6,220 bases of DNA from Candidatus Sigynarchaeota archaeon (GTDB lineage Archaea > Asgardarchaeota > Lokiarchaeia > Sigynarchaeales > Sigynarchaeaceae), in NCBI GenBank assembly GCA_030587525.1, contig JAUQYW010000279.1, forward strand, positions 1-6,220, given 5' to 3'. This document shows positions 1 to 5,204 of this stretch, one piece after another (the first letter of the stretch is position 1; every line of letters begins with the position of its first letter). Both the position numbers and the translations under genes were made by a program. The notes under the pieces are model-generated. The model ran no database searches, had not been told where the DNA came from, and saw nothing but the letters and a program-made list of their open reading frames with translations.

Positions 1-21
1 TGATCAACCAACAACCGAGCC

Positions 22-29
22 TTTTTTTT
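22..29 (+). terminator. Poly-T tract, possible archaeal U-rich terminator
   Basis: Eight consecutive T residues lie directly after a C-rich/AC-rich stretch. Archaeal RNA polymerase commonly stops at such U-runs without a hairpin, so this could end a gene lying to the left of the window. No upstream gene is visible, so the assignment rests on the tract alone. The rest of bases 1-111 shows no coding region, only short imperfect repeats. Confidence 0.3.
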
Positions 30-74
30 GATGCTCTTGCTACGATAGCATGTCTTAGGTCATTTTTGAACATG

Positions 75-97
75 CCCGAATTCGAACCCGGATTCGG
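75..97. repeat. Short imperfect direct repeat and dyad before the first gene
   Basis: A 10-base block, CCCGAATTCG at 75-84, recurs as CCCGGATTCG at 87-96, one mismatch away at a 12-base period. The same stretch also forms an inverted repeat, CCGAAT (76-81) against ATTCGG (92-97) with a 10-base loop. It lies 15-37 bases upstream of the ATG at 112, where a regulator or an mRNA structure could act. It may equally be chance, since the block is short. Confidence 0.3.
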
Positions 98-111
98 TGG
101 ATGCGGTTACC

Positions 112-378
112 ATGGACGATGCAGCCATTCGCCAGGCACTGCAGCGGGATCGCGAGCTGTCGCGGTTGATCCCGGCCACGGCCGAGATCGAGCACTTGCA
201 CAAGATCGAGCTGGAAGAAGCTATACGGTTATCGTCGGAGTACCCACGCTTGTTCAGAAATTACAAGGGTCGGTCATTGTATGCCGCCCAGATCACTTAT
301 CAAGAAGCTCTGACTGGCTTGTGGCGACACCGCGTGATCTTCATCAACGAGAAGAAGAAAATATTGCTGCTCACGTGA
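112..378 (+). CDS. Small protein of unknown function (88 aa)
   Basis: I do not recognise this protein. It is small, charged and probably mostly helical. An acidic/basic N-terminal half (residues 1-45, rich in Glu, Arg, Leu, Ile) is followed by an aromatic stretch with Tyr, Phe and Trp, then a Lys-rich, hydrophobic tail ending KKKILLLT. No signal peptide, cysteine motif or membrane segment is visible. It is judged real because G and C dominate the third codon position and the composition is protein-like, unlike the Arg/Gly/Pro-rich overlapping frame. I chose ATG at 112, which has a GGTGG ribosome-binding-like stretch at 96-100. An in-frame GTG at 97 would add five residues (MDAVT). The gene converges on the hydrogenase-like small subunit gene with a 4-base gap, so the two transcripts must overlap at their ends. 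Confidence 0.6.
   Translation: MDDAAIRQALQRDRELSRLIPATAEIEHLHKIELEEAIRLSSEYPRLFRNYKGRSLYAAQITYQEALTGLWRHRVIFINEKKKILLLT
351..366 (-). terminator. Pyrimidine-rich stretch after the NuoB-like gene
   Basis: Read on the minus strand, the 17-32 bases after the stop of the NuoB-like gene are T/C-rich (TATTTTCTTCTTCTC). This is the kind of sequence at which archaeal transcription ends. It lies inside the 3' end of the convergent small gene, where it encodes a Lys-rich segment, so the pyrimidine bias may simply reflect that protein. Confidence 0.25.
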
Positions 379-382
379 TGTT

Positions 383-856
383 TCAAGGATTAAAGACGCC
401 CTTGTCGAGCTTGTCGTCCAGTGTTTGGATTGAAGGCGTCAAGTCGATGTAATTAAAGAAGGATTCGAGCTTGGAGCGTATATCCTCGGGCGATGGCGGG
501 CAACCATCGATGGCAAGCTTGATGGGGAAAAATTTCTTGCTGTTTTCCTGGATCGCGTAGTTCTTTTGCGGGTCCTCGAATTTCTTGTTCAACTGTCCCA
601 TGCACGCGCCAATCTTTACGATGAAGAAGGGTTTCGAAATGCCCGAGAACACGTCCCTCAACCGCGGCGCGGTCGCTTTCGTGATGACGCCCGAGATGAA
701 CACGATGTCAGCTTGCTTCGGAACATTCACGAGCTCGATGGACAGCTTTTCCAGGGCTTTTGACAAGCTTTCGAGGCAGCCACCACCGCAATCGGCCAGC
801 GGCAAGTAGTAGCCCTTCAATGTATGCTGATAGATGGCATTCTTGCTCATGGTCAT
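383..856 (-). CDS. NuoB / [NiFe]-hydrogenase small-subunit-like Fe-S protein (157 aa)
   Basis: This looks like a member of the NADH:quinone oxidoreductase 20 kDa subunit (NuoB) family, which includes group-4 [NiFe]-hydrogenase small subunits. These carry the [4Fe-4S] cluster nearest the catalytic subunit. Supporting motifs are DCGGGCLE at residues 22-29, ADIVFISGVIT at 49-59, IGACMG at 82-87 and DGCPPSPEDI at 117-126. There are exactly four cysteines (23, 27, 85, 119), the number needed for one cluster. The first pair is odd: the family has CxxC or adjacent CC with Glu three residues on, whereas here the spacing is CxxxC and Glu29 is only two after the second Cys. Length is normal for the family and there is no signal peptide. 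The start at 856 suits a leaderless transcript from a TATA-like box at 881-887. ATG at 850 and 877 are alternatives. It is divergent from the large-subunit-like gene, its likely partner. Whether it belongs to a hydrogenase or a non-hydrogenase relative is undecided. Confidence 0.85.
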   Translation of the reverse strand: MTMSKNAIYQHTLKGYYLPLADCGGGCLESLSKALEKLSIELVNVPKQADIVFISGVITKATAPRLRDVFSGISKPFFIVKIGACMGQLNKKFEDPQKNYAIQENSKKFFPIKLAIDGCPPSPEDIRSKLESFFNYIDLTPSIQTLDDKLDKGVFNP

Positions 857-867
857 TTTAATAATAA
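856..867 (+). promoter_or_regulatory. TATA-like box for the large-subunit-like gene
   Basis: An uninterrupted A/T stretch, TTTTAATAATAA, is centred about 35 bases before the ATG at 896. With the usual archaeal spacing of roughly 26 bases from box to start site, transcription would begin about 9 bases before the ATG. No Shine-Dalgarno is visible in the spacer. The box begins on the first base of the divergent gene's start codon, so the two promoters overlap. Confidence 0.45.
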
Positions 868-880
868 CTGCACACATAGA

Positions 881-887
881 TAAATTT
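881..887 (-). promoter_or_regulatory. TATA-like box for the NuoB-like gene
   Basis: On the minus strand this reads AAATTTA, centred about 27 bases before the ATG at 856. That is the spacing expected for a leaderless archaeal transcript starting at or next to the start codon. It also lies within the 5' leader region of the plus-strand gene, so binding of the basal factors at one promoter would probably hinder the other. Confidence 0.45.
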
Positions 888-895
888 GAACTAAA

Positions 896-2470
896 ATGAT
901 CGACACCATGCACGAGCTCCAAGACGAGCTTCGGAACAAGTTTGACATTGGCGTGAAGAACCAGCAGTTGATCAGCAGCGACGAACTGGTCATTTCGGGA
1001 CGGGATGACAAGATGCTCGAGGTGCTGGACTACCTCGCCACAAAATGCAGCGCGCGGCTCGTCCACCAGGTCGTGAACGATTTCGAGACGCGCATGGAGT
1101 TGATCGACGTCCTTTTCATGAACCACTTGCGAGCCAGGGTCTACGTGAAGATCGACATCGACAGCCGTGACAAAAAAATCACGACGATCGCGGACATGTT
1201 TCCCGCCGCCAAGTGGCTTGAGAAATACCAATCCCAGTTTCTCGAGCTTGATTTCGTGCCCCGGCAGATACACCAGGCTGAAAATCCGCCCGCCACGAAA
1301 GGCGACGCGGGCCTTCCATGGGTCAACATCCAGGTCGATGACATTGTTGACAAGTCGAAGCTCCTCGGTGCCCCCGGGATACTGGATCCGAAGCTCGACA
1401 TAGCATCGTACACCTGGGTGAAAACCCAGCAAACCGTGATCACGAGCACCCGGTGCCAGCTCGGGCATTTCCACCGAGGCATCGTCAAGTTCGCGGAAAA
1501 CGTGCCGGTCTCCGACCTGCCGTTCGTCATCGCCAGGTCATGCTGGAAGGACAGGTTCCATGCGCTGACCGCCCTCGCGATCGTCATGGAACGCCTCAAC
1601 GGGATCGATGGAAAGGTGCCGTTAAACGCGACTTATTGGCGCGCGTTCGCGTGCGAGCTCGAGCGCGTGCGAAACCACCACGAGTTCCTCATTTCGTGGT
1701 TGCAGTTGGCAGGCAATCGCCAAGCTGTCCAGGAAAATAAACTGATCATCCAAGAACTCGAAGCAATAGAGAAATCTCTCGTCGATGAGCAATCAAAGAC
1801 ACCGTTCATCGTGCCCGGCGGAATCCTGGTGGATCCCGTTGCGATAGGGCGCATCACGAGGCCAGCAATCGAGAATGCCTTGCGTAAGTACGAGGCAAAC
1901 TTCTCTGATTACTTCTTAGCACCGATGAATGACCGCGGCCTTTTCGACGCGTATGCAGGCGTCGGCAAGATCGGCAAGGCTGCGGCGCTGGCGGCGGGGT
2001 TGAATGGTCCATTCTTGCGGGCCTGCGGCGTGCCATTCGACACCCGCGTCGATTTTCCATGGGGTCCATACAAGCAAGGCCTCTTGCGTTGGGACACTTG
2101 CACGAGCCTTGATGGCGACGTGCGGGCGCGTATCGAGATCCATGCATACGAGATCATCCAGTCCCTTCGCATTATGTACCAGCTCCTCGCGTTGCTCGCG
2201 GAAACGCCAGTTGCCGAGGCGTCCAACGTGGACGCGGGAAAAATCGTTGCCGGAGCGGAAGGGTTCGCCGTCGTGGAAAGCTCCAGCGGCGATCTGCACC
2301 TGTACGTGAAGGGGTCGAAGGACGGGTCAAAGCTCAACACGATACGGATCCAGGCACCGAGTTACTTGAACTTCACGGCGCTGGAAACCATCATCGGCAC
2401 GGCAAATCTTCGCATGTATCCCTACATCGTGCATTCCGTGAACCCGTGCTGGACTTGCATCGACATGTGA
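896..2470 (+). CDS. Fused NuoC-NuoD / group-4 [NiFe]-hydrogenase large-subunit-like protein (524 aa)
   Basis: This resembles fused 30 kDa plus 49 kDa subunits, as in E. coli NuoCD and the formate hydrogenlyase large subunit. Residues 1 to about 125 are a NuoC-like domain, ending with FPAAKWLEK (102-110) where the family has PAA.W.ER. From about 150 the NuoD/large-subunit domain begins: HRGIVK (193-198), ELERVRNHH (254-262), GGI..DP (308-314), NGPFLRACG (370-378), FDTRVDFPWGPY (381-392), GDVRAR (407-412) and APSYLN (487-492). In [NiFe]-hydrogenases, two CxxC pairs bind the nickel-iron site. Here the second is intact (PCWTC, Cys518 and Cys521), but the first reads SCWKD, with Cys216 kept and Asp219 in place of Cys; the motif His (222) also sits one residue early. 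Complex I proteins have lost these cysteines, so this protein is intermediate. It ends three residues after Cys521, leaving no C-terminal peptide for a maturation protease. ATG at 908 is an alternative start. Activity as a hydrogenase is uncertain. Confidence 0.88.
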   Translation: MIDTMHELQDELRNKFDIGVKNQQLISSDELVISGRDDKMLEVLDYLATKCSARLVHQVVNDFETRMELIDVLFMNHLRARVYVKIDIDSRDKKITTIADMFPAAKWLEKYQSQFLELDFVPRQIHQAENPPATKGDAGLPWVNIQVDDIVDKSKLLGAPGILDPKLDIASYTWVKTQQTVITSTRCQLGHFHRGIVKFAENVPVSDLPFVIARSCWKDRFHALTALAIVMERLNGIDGKVPLNATYWRAFACELERVRNHHEFLISWLQLAGNRQAVQENKLIIQELEAIEKSLVDEQSKTPFIVPGGILVDPVAIGRITRPAIENALRKYEANFSDYFLAPMNDRGLFDAYAGVGKIGKAAALAAGLNGPFLRACGVPFDTRVDFPWGPYKQGLLRWDTCTSLDGDVRARIEIHAYEIIQSLRIMYQLLALLAETPVAEASNVDAGKIVAGAEGFAVVESSSGDLHLYVKGSKDGSKLNTIRIQAPSYLNFTALETIIGTANLRMYPYIVHSVNPCWTCIDM

Positions 2471-2479
2471 AAAAATAAG
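2470..2479 (-). terminator. U-rich terminator of the gelsolin-like gene
   Basis: Read on the minus strand, 12 bases past the stop of the gelsolin-like gene there is a T-rich run (TTATTTTTT). This is a typical archaeal hairpin-free termination signal. It starts within the 20-base convergent gap and reaches the last base of the opposing gene's stop codon. No comparable T-run follows the large-subunit-like gene on the plus strand. Confidence 0.45.
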
Positions 2480-2490
2480 GATTAAACGTG

Positions 2491-4713
2491 TTACTTGAAC
2501 TCTTCTTGAATTTCATTCCATTGCGCGTTGAGCTTTTGCTTGAGATCCGAGCGCCATTTCGCTTCCACGTCGGGTGCGGGCTTCTCGCGAGCGATGCGTT
2601 TTTCGAGCATCTCTAGCTCGATCCGCTTCAGCTGGTCGTGCTCTTTTTCCCGTTGCTTCTTCAACTGGACCTTGTCCACGGCCGGTGCGGCGGGAACCAC
2701 CTTTACCTCCTTGACCGGCTCGCCTGTCTTGAGATCGAGTTTCACCGGGACCTCCTCCTCGGGCAAGCCGCGTCGTACCCGCAGCTTGCGTCGGAACTCC
2801 CGCCATTTTTCCTCGATTTGTTGCGGCGTGAGCTCCAATTTCTTTCGTTCGATTTCCTTCTGCAACATTTCCCGCTCGATGCGTTCCATTTGTTCGAGCG
2901 ATTTCTTCTCGTCGGCAAGGCGTTTCGTTTCTTCCTCTTGCTGCAGTTTTAGCTCGCGCTCCCGGCGTTGCTTTTCCAGGGCATCCATGGCCTTGTTGTA
3001 AGTTCCTGCCAAAGAATTTGCTTGCGCCTCGCCTTTCAAGATTTCCCAGACTTGCGGCGGCAGCTGGTCGTAGGCCGGGTCGATTCCCTCGTTGATGTCC
3101 TTGATCTTGACGGATTGTCCGCGTTCCTTTGCGAACATGCTAGCGATCTCGCTGCTGCGCGCGCGTTCTTCCGGATTGGACCCTTTCCCGTGCCACACGA
3201 TGATCAAGTTGCCGTAATCGAATAAGAACGAATCATCGCTGGTGATGGATTCGTGGTTCTTGGGCATTTCCATGAAGAGCAAGCCGCCCTCAGTCTTGAT
3301 GCGATAGAAGAAGAAATCCTTTGCCGACGCGACTTGTTCCTTTTTCAAGACCGATTGCGCGAAATTGCCATCCAATATCATGAGGGATTGGAACGACGAG
3401 ATGAAATCCAGCGGTTCCTTGGCTTGCTCGACGACCGTGATTTTCGCGCCCTCGCCCCGTTTTTCCTTGAGCAACTTGGCAATCTCATCGCCGAAAAATC
3501 GTTCGTCGAGGGTCGCGAGTTTCCCATTCCACGTGAAAATTTCGTTTCCCTTATCGAGAAGGTACACGTCGGCCATGGTCAAGTATTCTTGCTCCATCTT
3601 GACCGCGACGCCTTTCTCGATGCGATACAGTATCCTGGATCCTGCGGGCGGTGTGGCGATATAATCGACACCCTTACGACGTGCTTGCATGCGCAAGTCG
3701 ATCTTGCGCATCTCGAATTCGACGACATCTTTTTTCCGCACCTCCCGCTCGCGCATTTGCGCTTCTTGCCCTCGTTTCCGGCCAAGCTCTTCTTCCTTGA
3801 GCTTCTCTTCCAGCTTGAGGCGGTCCTGGGTAAGCTCTTCTTTTTCCTTCCGCAGTTTTTCCTGGAGAAGATCCTTCTCGTTCTCGATTCGTTCCCGCTC
3901 CACGTGCTCGCTTTTTCTTTTTGATGCGTCCGCCTGTCGTCGGTGCTCTCCTTCCATCTCTTGCAGCTTCTGCCTGCGTTCCTCGTCCATAAGCTTGGTT
4001 TCTTGCACGCTGGCAATGTTATCCGACCGGGATTGCTCCCGGCGTACCTCATCGAGGATCTCCTTCTCGTCCTTGGAGAGAAACTGCTTCTTTTCAAGGG
4101 ACATGTTTTCCGTGGATGCCATGTCTCGGCCAAGGCCGAGGTTGACGCGACGCAACTCCGATTGGATCGACACGTTTTCGCGTTTCTCTTTCACATCCTC
4201 TTTTTTCGGTGCTGTTGGTACCACCGGTCGATCGATCCTCGATTCTGCTCGGGCTTCCGCCATCGCGGCGGCTCGTTTTTCGAGCACAGGTGGCACGGTA
4301 CTCGATGCGGGGGTGGCGGGCTTCGGCCTTGATATCGCCGGTTCGCCCTTGGCAAATCTCTCGGCAATTTCCTTAGCTTTGGCCTCGACTTGCTTCCGGT
4401 CATCGCGGGCGATCTCGGTTTGAGACAAGTCACGCTTACCAAATTTTCGCGCTATGAATTCTTTAATGGCGGCGTTTTCCTCACCCTCGCTCACGATCTC
4501 GCTCTTGAAGTTGTAAAGGCGCTTGGTGCTGATCAAGGTCGCAACCTTCATAGCTGCCTTGTATCGTTGCATGCGGTTGGAATCATGCCCTTGCCACACG
4601 AGCACTTTCTGCTCCTCGTTGATCACGACGAACACGACGTCTTGGCTCGTGACTTTTGTAATTTCGGAGAAGGTATCTTTATCCTCGTTATAGAGGTATA
4701 GCTTTGCGTCCAT
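2491..4713 (-). CDS. Gelsolin-like / coiled-coil protein (740 aa)
   Basis: A large cytoplasmic-looking protein combining gelsolin-like folds with long charged helices; no signal peptide or membrane segment is seen. Residues 1 to about 90 look like a gelsolin-like domain (VFVVINEEQKVLVWQG at 27-42, then an amphipathic helix). Residues 95-200 are a linker with a Pro/Ala/Ser/Thr-rich part. Residues about 205-345 are extremely Glu/Lys/Arg-rich and probably a coiled coil. Two more gelsolin-like repeats follow, about 356-446 (VYLLDKGNEIFTWNGK at 383-398) and 464-562 (FLFDYGNLIIVWHGKG at 496-511, then PEER and a helix). Both show the family pattern of a hydrophobic strand, W-x-G and an ER/A-rich helix. 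A second helical region (565-645), a Pro/Val linker and a third helix (682-740) complete it; these helices contain a duplicated module. In eukaryotes gelsolins sever, cap or bundle actin; Asgard archaea encode relatives that act on their own actins. An actin-related role is inferred. The start has a TATA-like box at -25. Confidence 0.82.
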   Translation of the reverse strand: MDAKLYLYNEDKDTFSEITKVTSQDVVFVVINEEQKVLVWQGHDSNRMQRYKAAMKVATLISTKRLYNFKSEIVSEGEENAAIKEFIARKFGKRDLSQTEIARDDRKQVEAKAKEIAERFAKGEPAISRPKPATPASSTVPPVLEKRAAAMAEARAESRIDRPVVPTAPKKEDVKEKRENVSIQSELRRVNLGLGRDMASTENMSLEKKQFLSKDEKEILDEVRREQSRSDNIASVQETKLMDEERRQKLQEMEGEHRRQADASKRKSEHVERERIENEKDLLQEKLRKEKEELTQDRLKLEEKLKEEELGRKRGQEAQMREREVRKKDVVEFEMRKIDLRMQARRKGVDYIATPPAGSRILYRIEKGVAVKMEQEYLTMADVYLLDKGNEIFTWNGKLATLDERFFGDEIAKLLKEKRGEGAKITVVEQAKEPLDFISSFQSLMILDGNFAQSVLKKEQVASAKDFFFYRIKTEGGLLFMEMPKNHESITSDDSFLFDYGNLIIVWHGKGSNPEERARSSEIASMFAKERGQSVKIKDINEGIDPAYDQLPPQVWEILKGEAQANSLAGTYNKAMDALEKQRRERELKLQQEEETKRLADEKKSLEQMERIEREMLQKEIERKKLELTPQQIEEKWREFRRKLRVRRGLPEEEVPVKLDLKTGEPVKEVKVVPAAPAVDKVQLKKQREKEHDQLKRIELEMLEKRIAREKPAPDVEAKWRSDLKQKLNAQWNEIQEEFK
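2518..2634 (-). repeat. C-terminal module copy 2 of the gelsolin-like protein (residues 694-732)
   Basis: This encodes the second copy of a roughly 38-residue helical unit with the core RIE-x-EML-x-K-x-I, followed by a short break and E-x-KWR-x(5)-KL. It matches residues 608-646 of the same protein at many positions, with a two-residue gap in the turn between the two helices. The similarity is at protein level; the DNA has drifted, so the duplication is not recent. Confidence 0.6.
2776..2892 (-). repeat. C-terminal module copy 1 of the gelsolin-like protein (residues 608-646)
   Basis: First copy of the duplicated helical unit: RIEREMLQKEI (611-621) is followed, after a turn containing Pro630, by EEKWREFRRKL (634-644). 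It lies at the end of the second coiled-coil region, 47 residues ahead of copy 2, with a Pro/Val-rich linker between them. The pattern suggests two equivalent helical-hairpin docking units rather than one continuous coiled coil. Confidence 0.6.
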
Positions 4714-4733
4714 GCGTGTGCACCATTCCTAAT

Positions 4734-4740
4734 CATATAG
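4734..4740 (-). promoter_or_regulatory. TATA-like box for the gelsolin-like gene
   Basis: The minus strand reads CTATATG here, with the TATA motif beginning 25 bases before the ATG at 4713. That spacing fits a leaderless archaeal transcript. A GGTG stretch six bases before the ATG could alternatively serve as a weak ribosome-binding site if transcription starts further upstream. Confidence 0.5.
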
Positions 4741-4761
4741 CATTGATCCGGCCCGAGCCTA

Positions 4762-4782
4762 TTTTAGGGATTCTCCCTAAAA
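4762..4782. repeat. Perfect 9-bp inverted repeat upstream of the gelsolin-like promoter
   Basis: Arms TTTTAGGGA (4762-4770) and TCCCTAAAA (4774-4782) are perfectly complementary around a 3-base loop. The dyad lies about 21 bases upstream of the TATA-like box of the gelsolin-like gene and 49 bases beyond the end of the decayed gene. It is not followed by a T-run on either strand, so a protein-binding operator or activator site is more likely than an intrinsic terminator. Its function is inferred from position only. Confidence 0.5.
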
Positions 4783-4793
4783 ATTGTGGACCT

Positions 4794-4844
4794 AGGTACC
4801 CCCAGCTTCAAGATGAAGAAGATGATATCTTCATAGTGGTACCT
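4794..4844. repeat. Nested inverted repeats at the 3' end of the decayed gene
   Basis: An outer pair, AGGTACC (4794-4800) and GGTACCT (4838-4844), encloses an inner pair, ATGAAGA (4813-4819) and TCTTCAT (4828-4834) with an 8-base loop. Together they could fold as a bulged stem. The right part overlaps the end of the decayed reading frame. It may be a remnant of a former element end or only chance structure. Confidence 0.3.
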
Positions 4845-5114
4845 CGTTGTCGCGCCAAAATGGGCCAGGCTTGCCTTCCGGGCGTATAAGATGGCGCATC
4901 ACTCGCAGTCGATGGCGTCGACGTGTGGGGTGGCCCCATCGAGCAAACTTTACCACCAGCACAAATCATAGCTCTCCTTCTTTAACCTCTCGATAATTTG
5001 AGCCAAATTTCCGCCACGACGGATTCGTGGCTCTCGACCGGGGAAGAAAAAGTCAGTCAGGTCAACGAGCAAGTCTAGGGCACGGCACGTGCTGGTCTTC
5101 TGGATACGTTCCAT
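4831..5114 (-). pseudogene. Decayed tandem paralogue of the 186-aa unknown gene
   Basis: Translating the minus strand gives a broken version of the neighbouring 186-residue protein. In one frame, FFPGR (bases 5034-5048) matches FLPGR (residues 36-40 of the intact gene), and DLCW (4956-4967) matches its residues 62-65. Then comes a TAA stop (4950-4952) at a Tyr position, VDAID (4908-4922) matching 77-81, a TGA stop (4899-4901) replacing Trp84, and CAI. The sequence then jumps into another frame and reads RPEGKPGPFWRDN (4846-4884), matching RPKGKPGPFYRDD (167-179), with its own stop at 4831. Residues about 88-166 are deleted. In the VDAID-CAI block most differences from the intact copy are silent third-base changes, so the two copies diverged under selection before this one died. 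The 5' end is uncertain; ATG at 5114 is a guess, and the frame is open up to 5183. No other gene is seen between 4714 and 5204. Confidence 0.85.
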
Positions 5115-5204
5115 CCACCGTGCAGACGTGTAATCCGTGGCCTGGGTAGGGGCTCTGCGGCTTTGCGGGAGGGGCCAATGGTATCACATCCTTGTTGATC
5201 AAGT

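Noticed and set aside
70..100. tRNA-like T-arm around TTCGAACCCGG
   Set aside because: The TTCGAA core resembles a T-loop, but the flanking bases do not form a 5-bp T stem on either strand and there is no room for the other arms.
66..452. Overlapping plus-strand frame of 128 residues over the small gene
   Set aside because: It has a Gly/Arg/His-rich composition typical of a shadow frame in GC-biased DNA, and it runs over the end of the convergent gene.
857..1474. N-terminal extension of the NuoB-like reading frame, making a 363-residue protein
   Set aside because: The extra 206 residues are antisense to the well-supported large-subunit-like gene and show no family resemblance. The family match begins just after ATG 856.
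385..2486. Identical AAGGATTAAA at both convergent junctions (385-394 and 2477-2486)
   Set aside because: A 10-base match is expected several times by chance in a window this size, and the first copy is inside coding sequence.
3253..4423. Long plus-strand open frames (over 220 residues) opposite the gelsolin-like gene
   Set aside because: These Ser/Arg/Phe-rich or Leu/Phe-rich translations are the expected antisense of a Glu/Lys/Arg-rich coiled coil with strong third-base bias.
4704..4889. Plus-strand 61-residue frame in the gene-free stretch
   Set aside because: It overlaps the gelsolin-like start and the minus-strand pseudogene, has no recognisable motif, and the pseudogene explains the sequence better.
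4899..4901. TGA in the decayed copy read as Trp or selenocysteine recoding
   Set aside because: Intact genes here use TGG for Trp and TGA as a normal stop. The same copy also has a TAA stop, a deletion and a frameshift, so decay is the simpler explanation.
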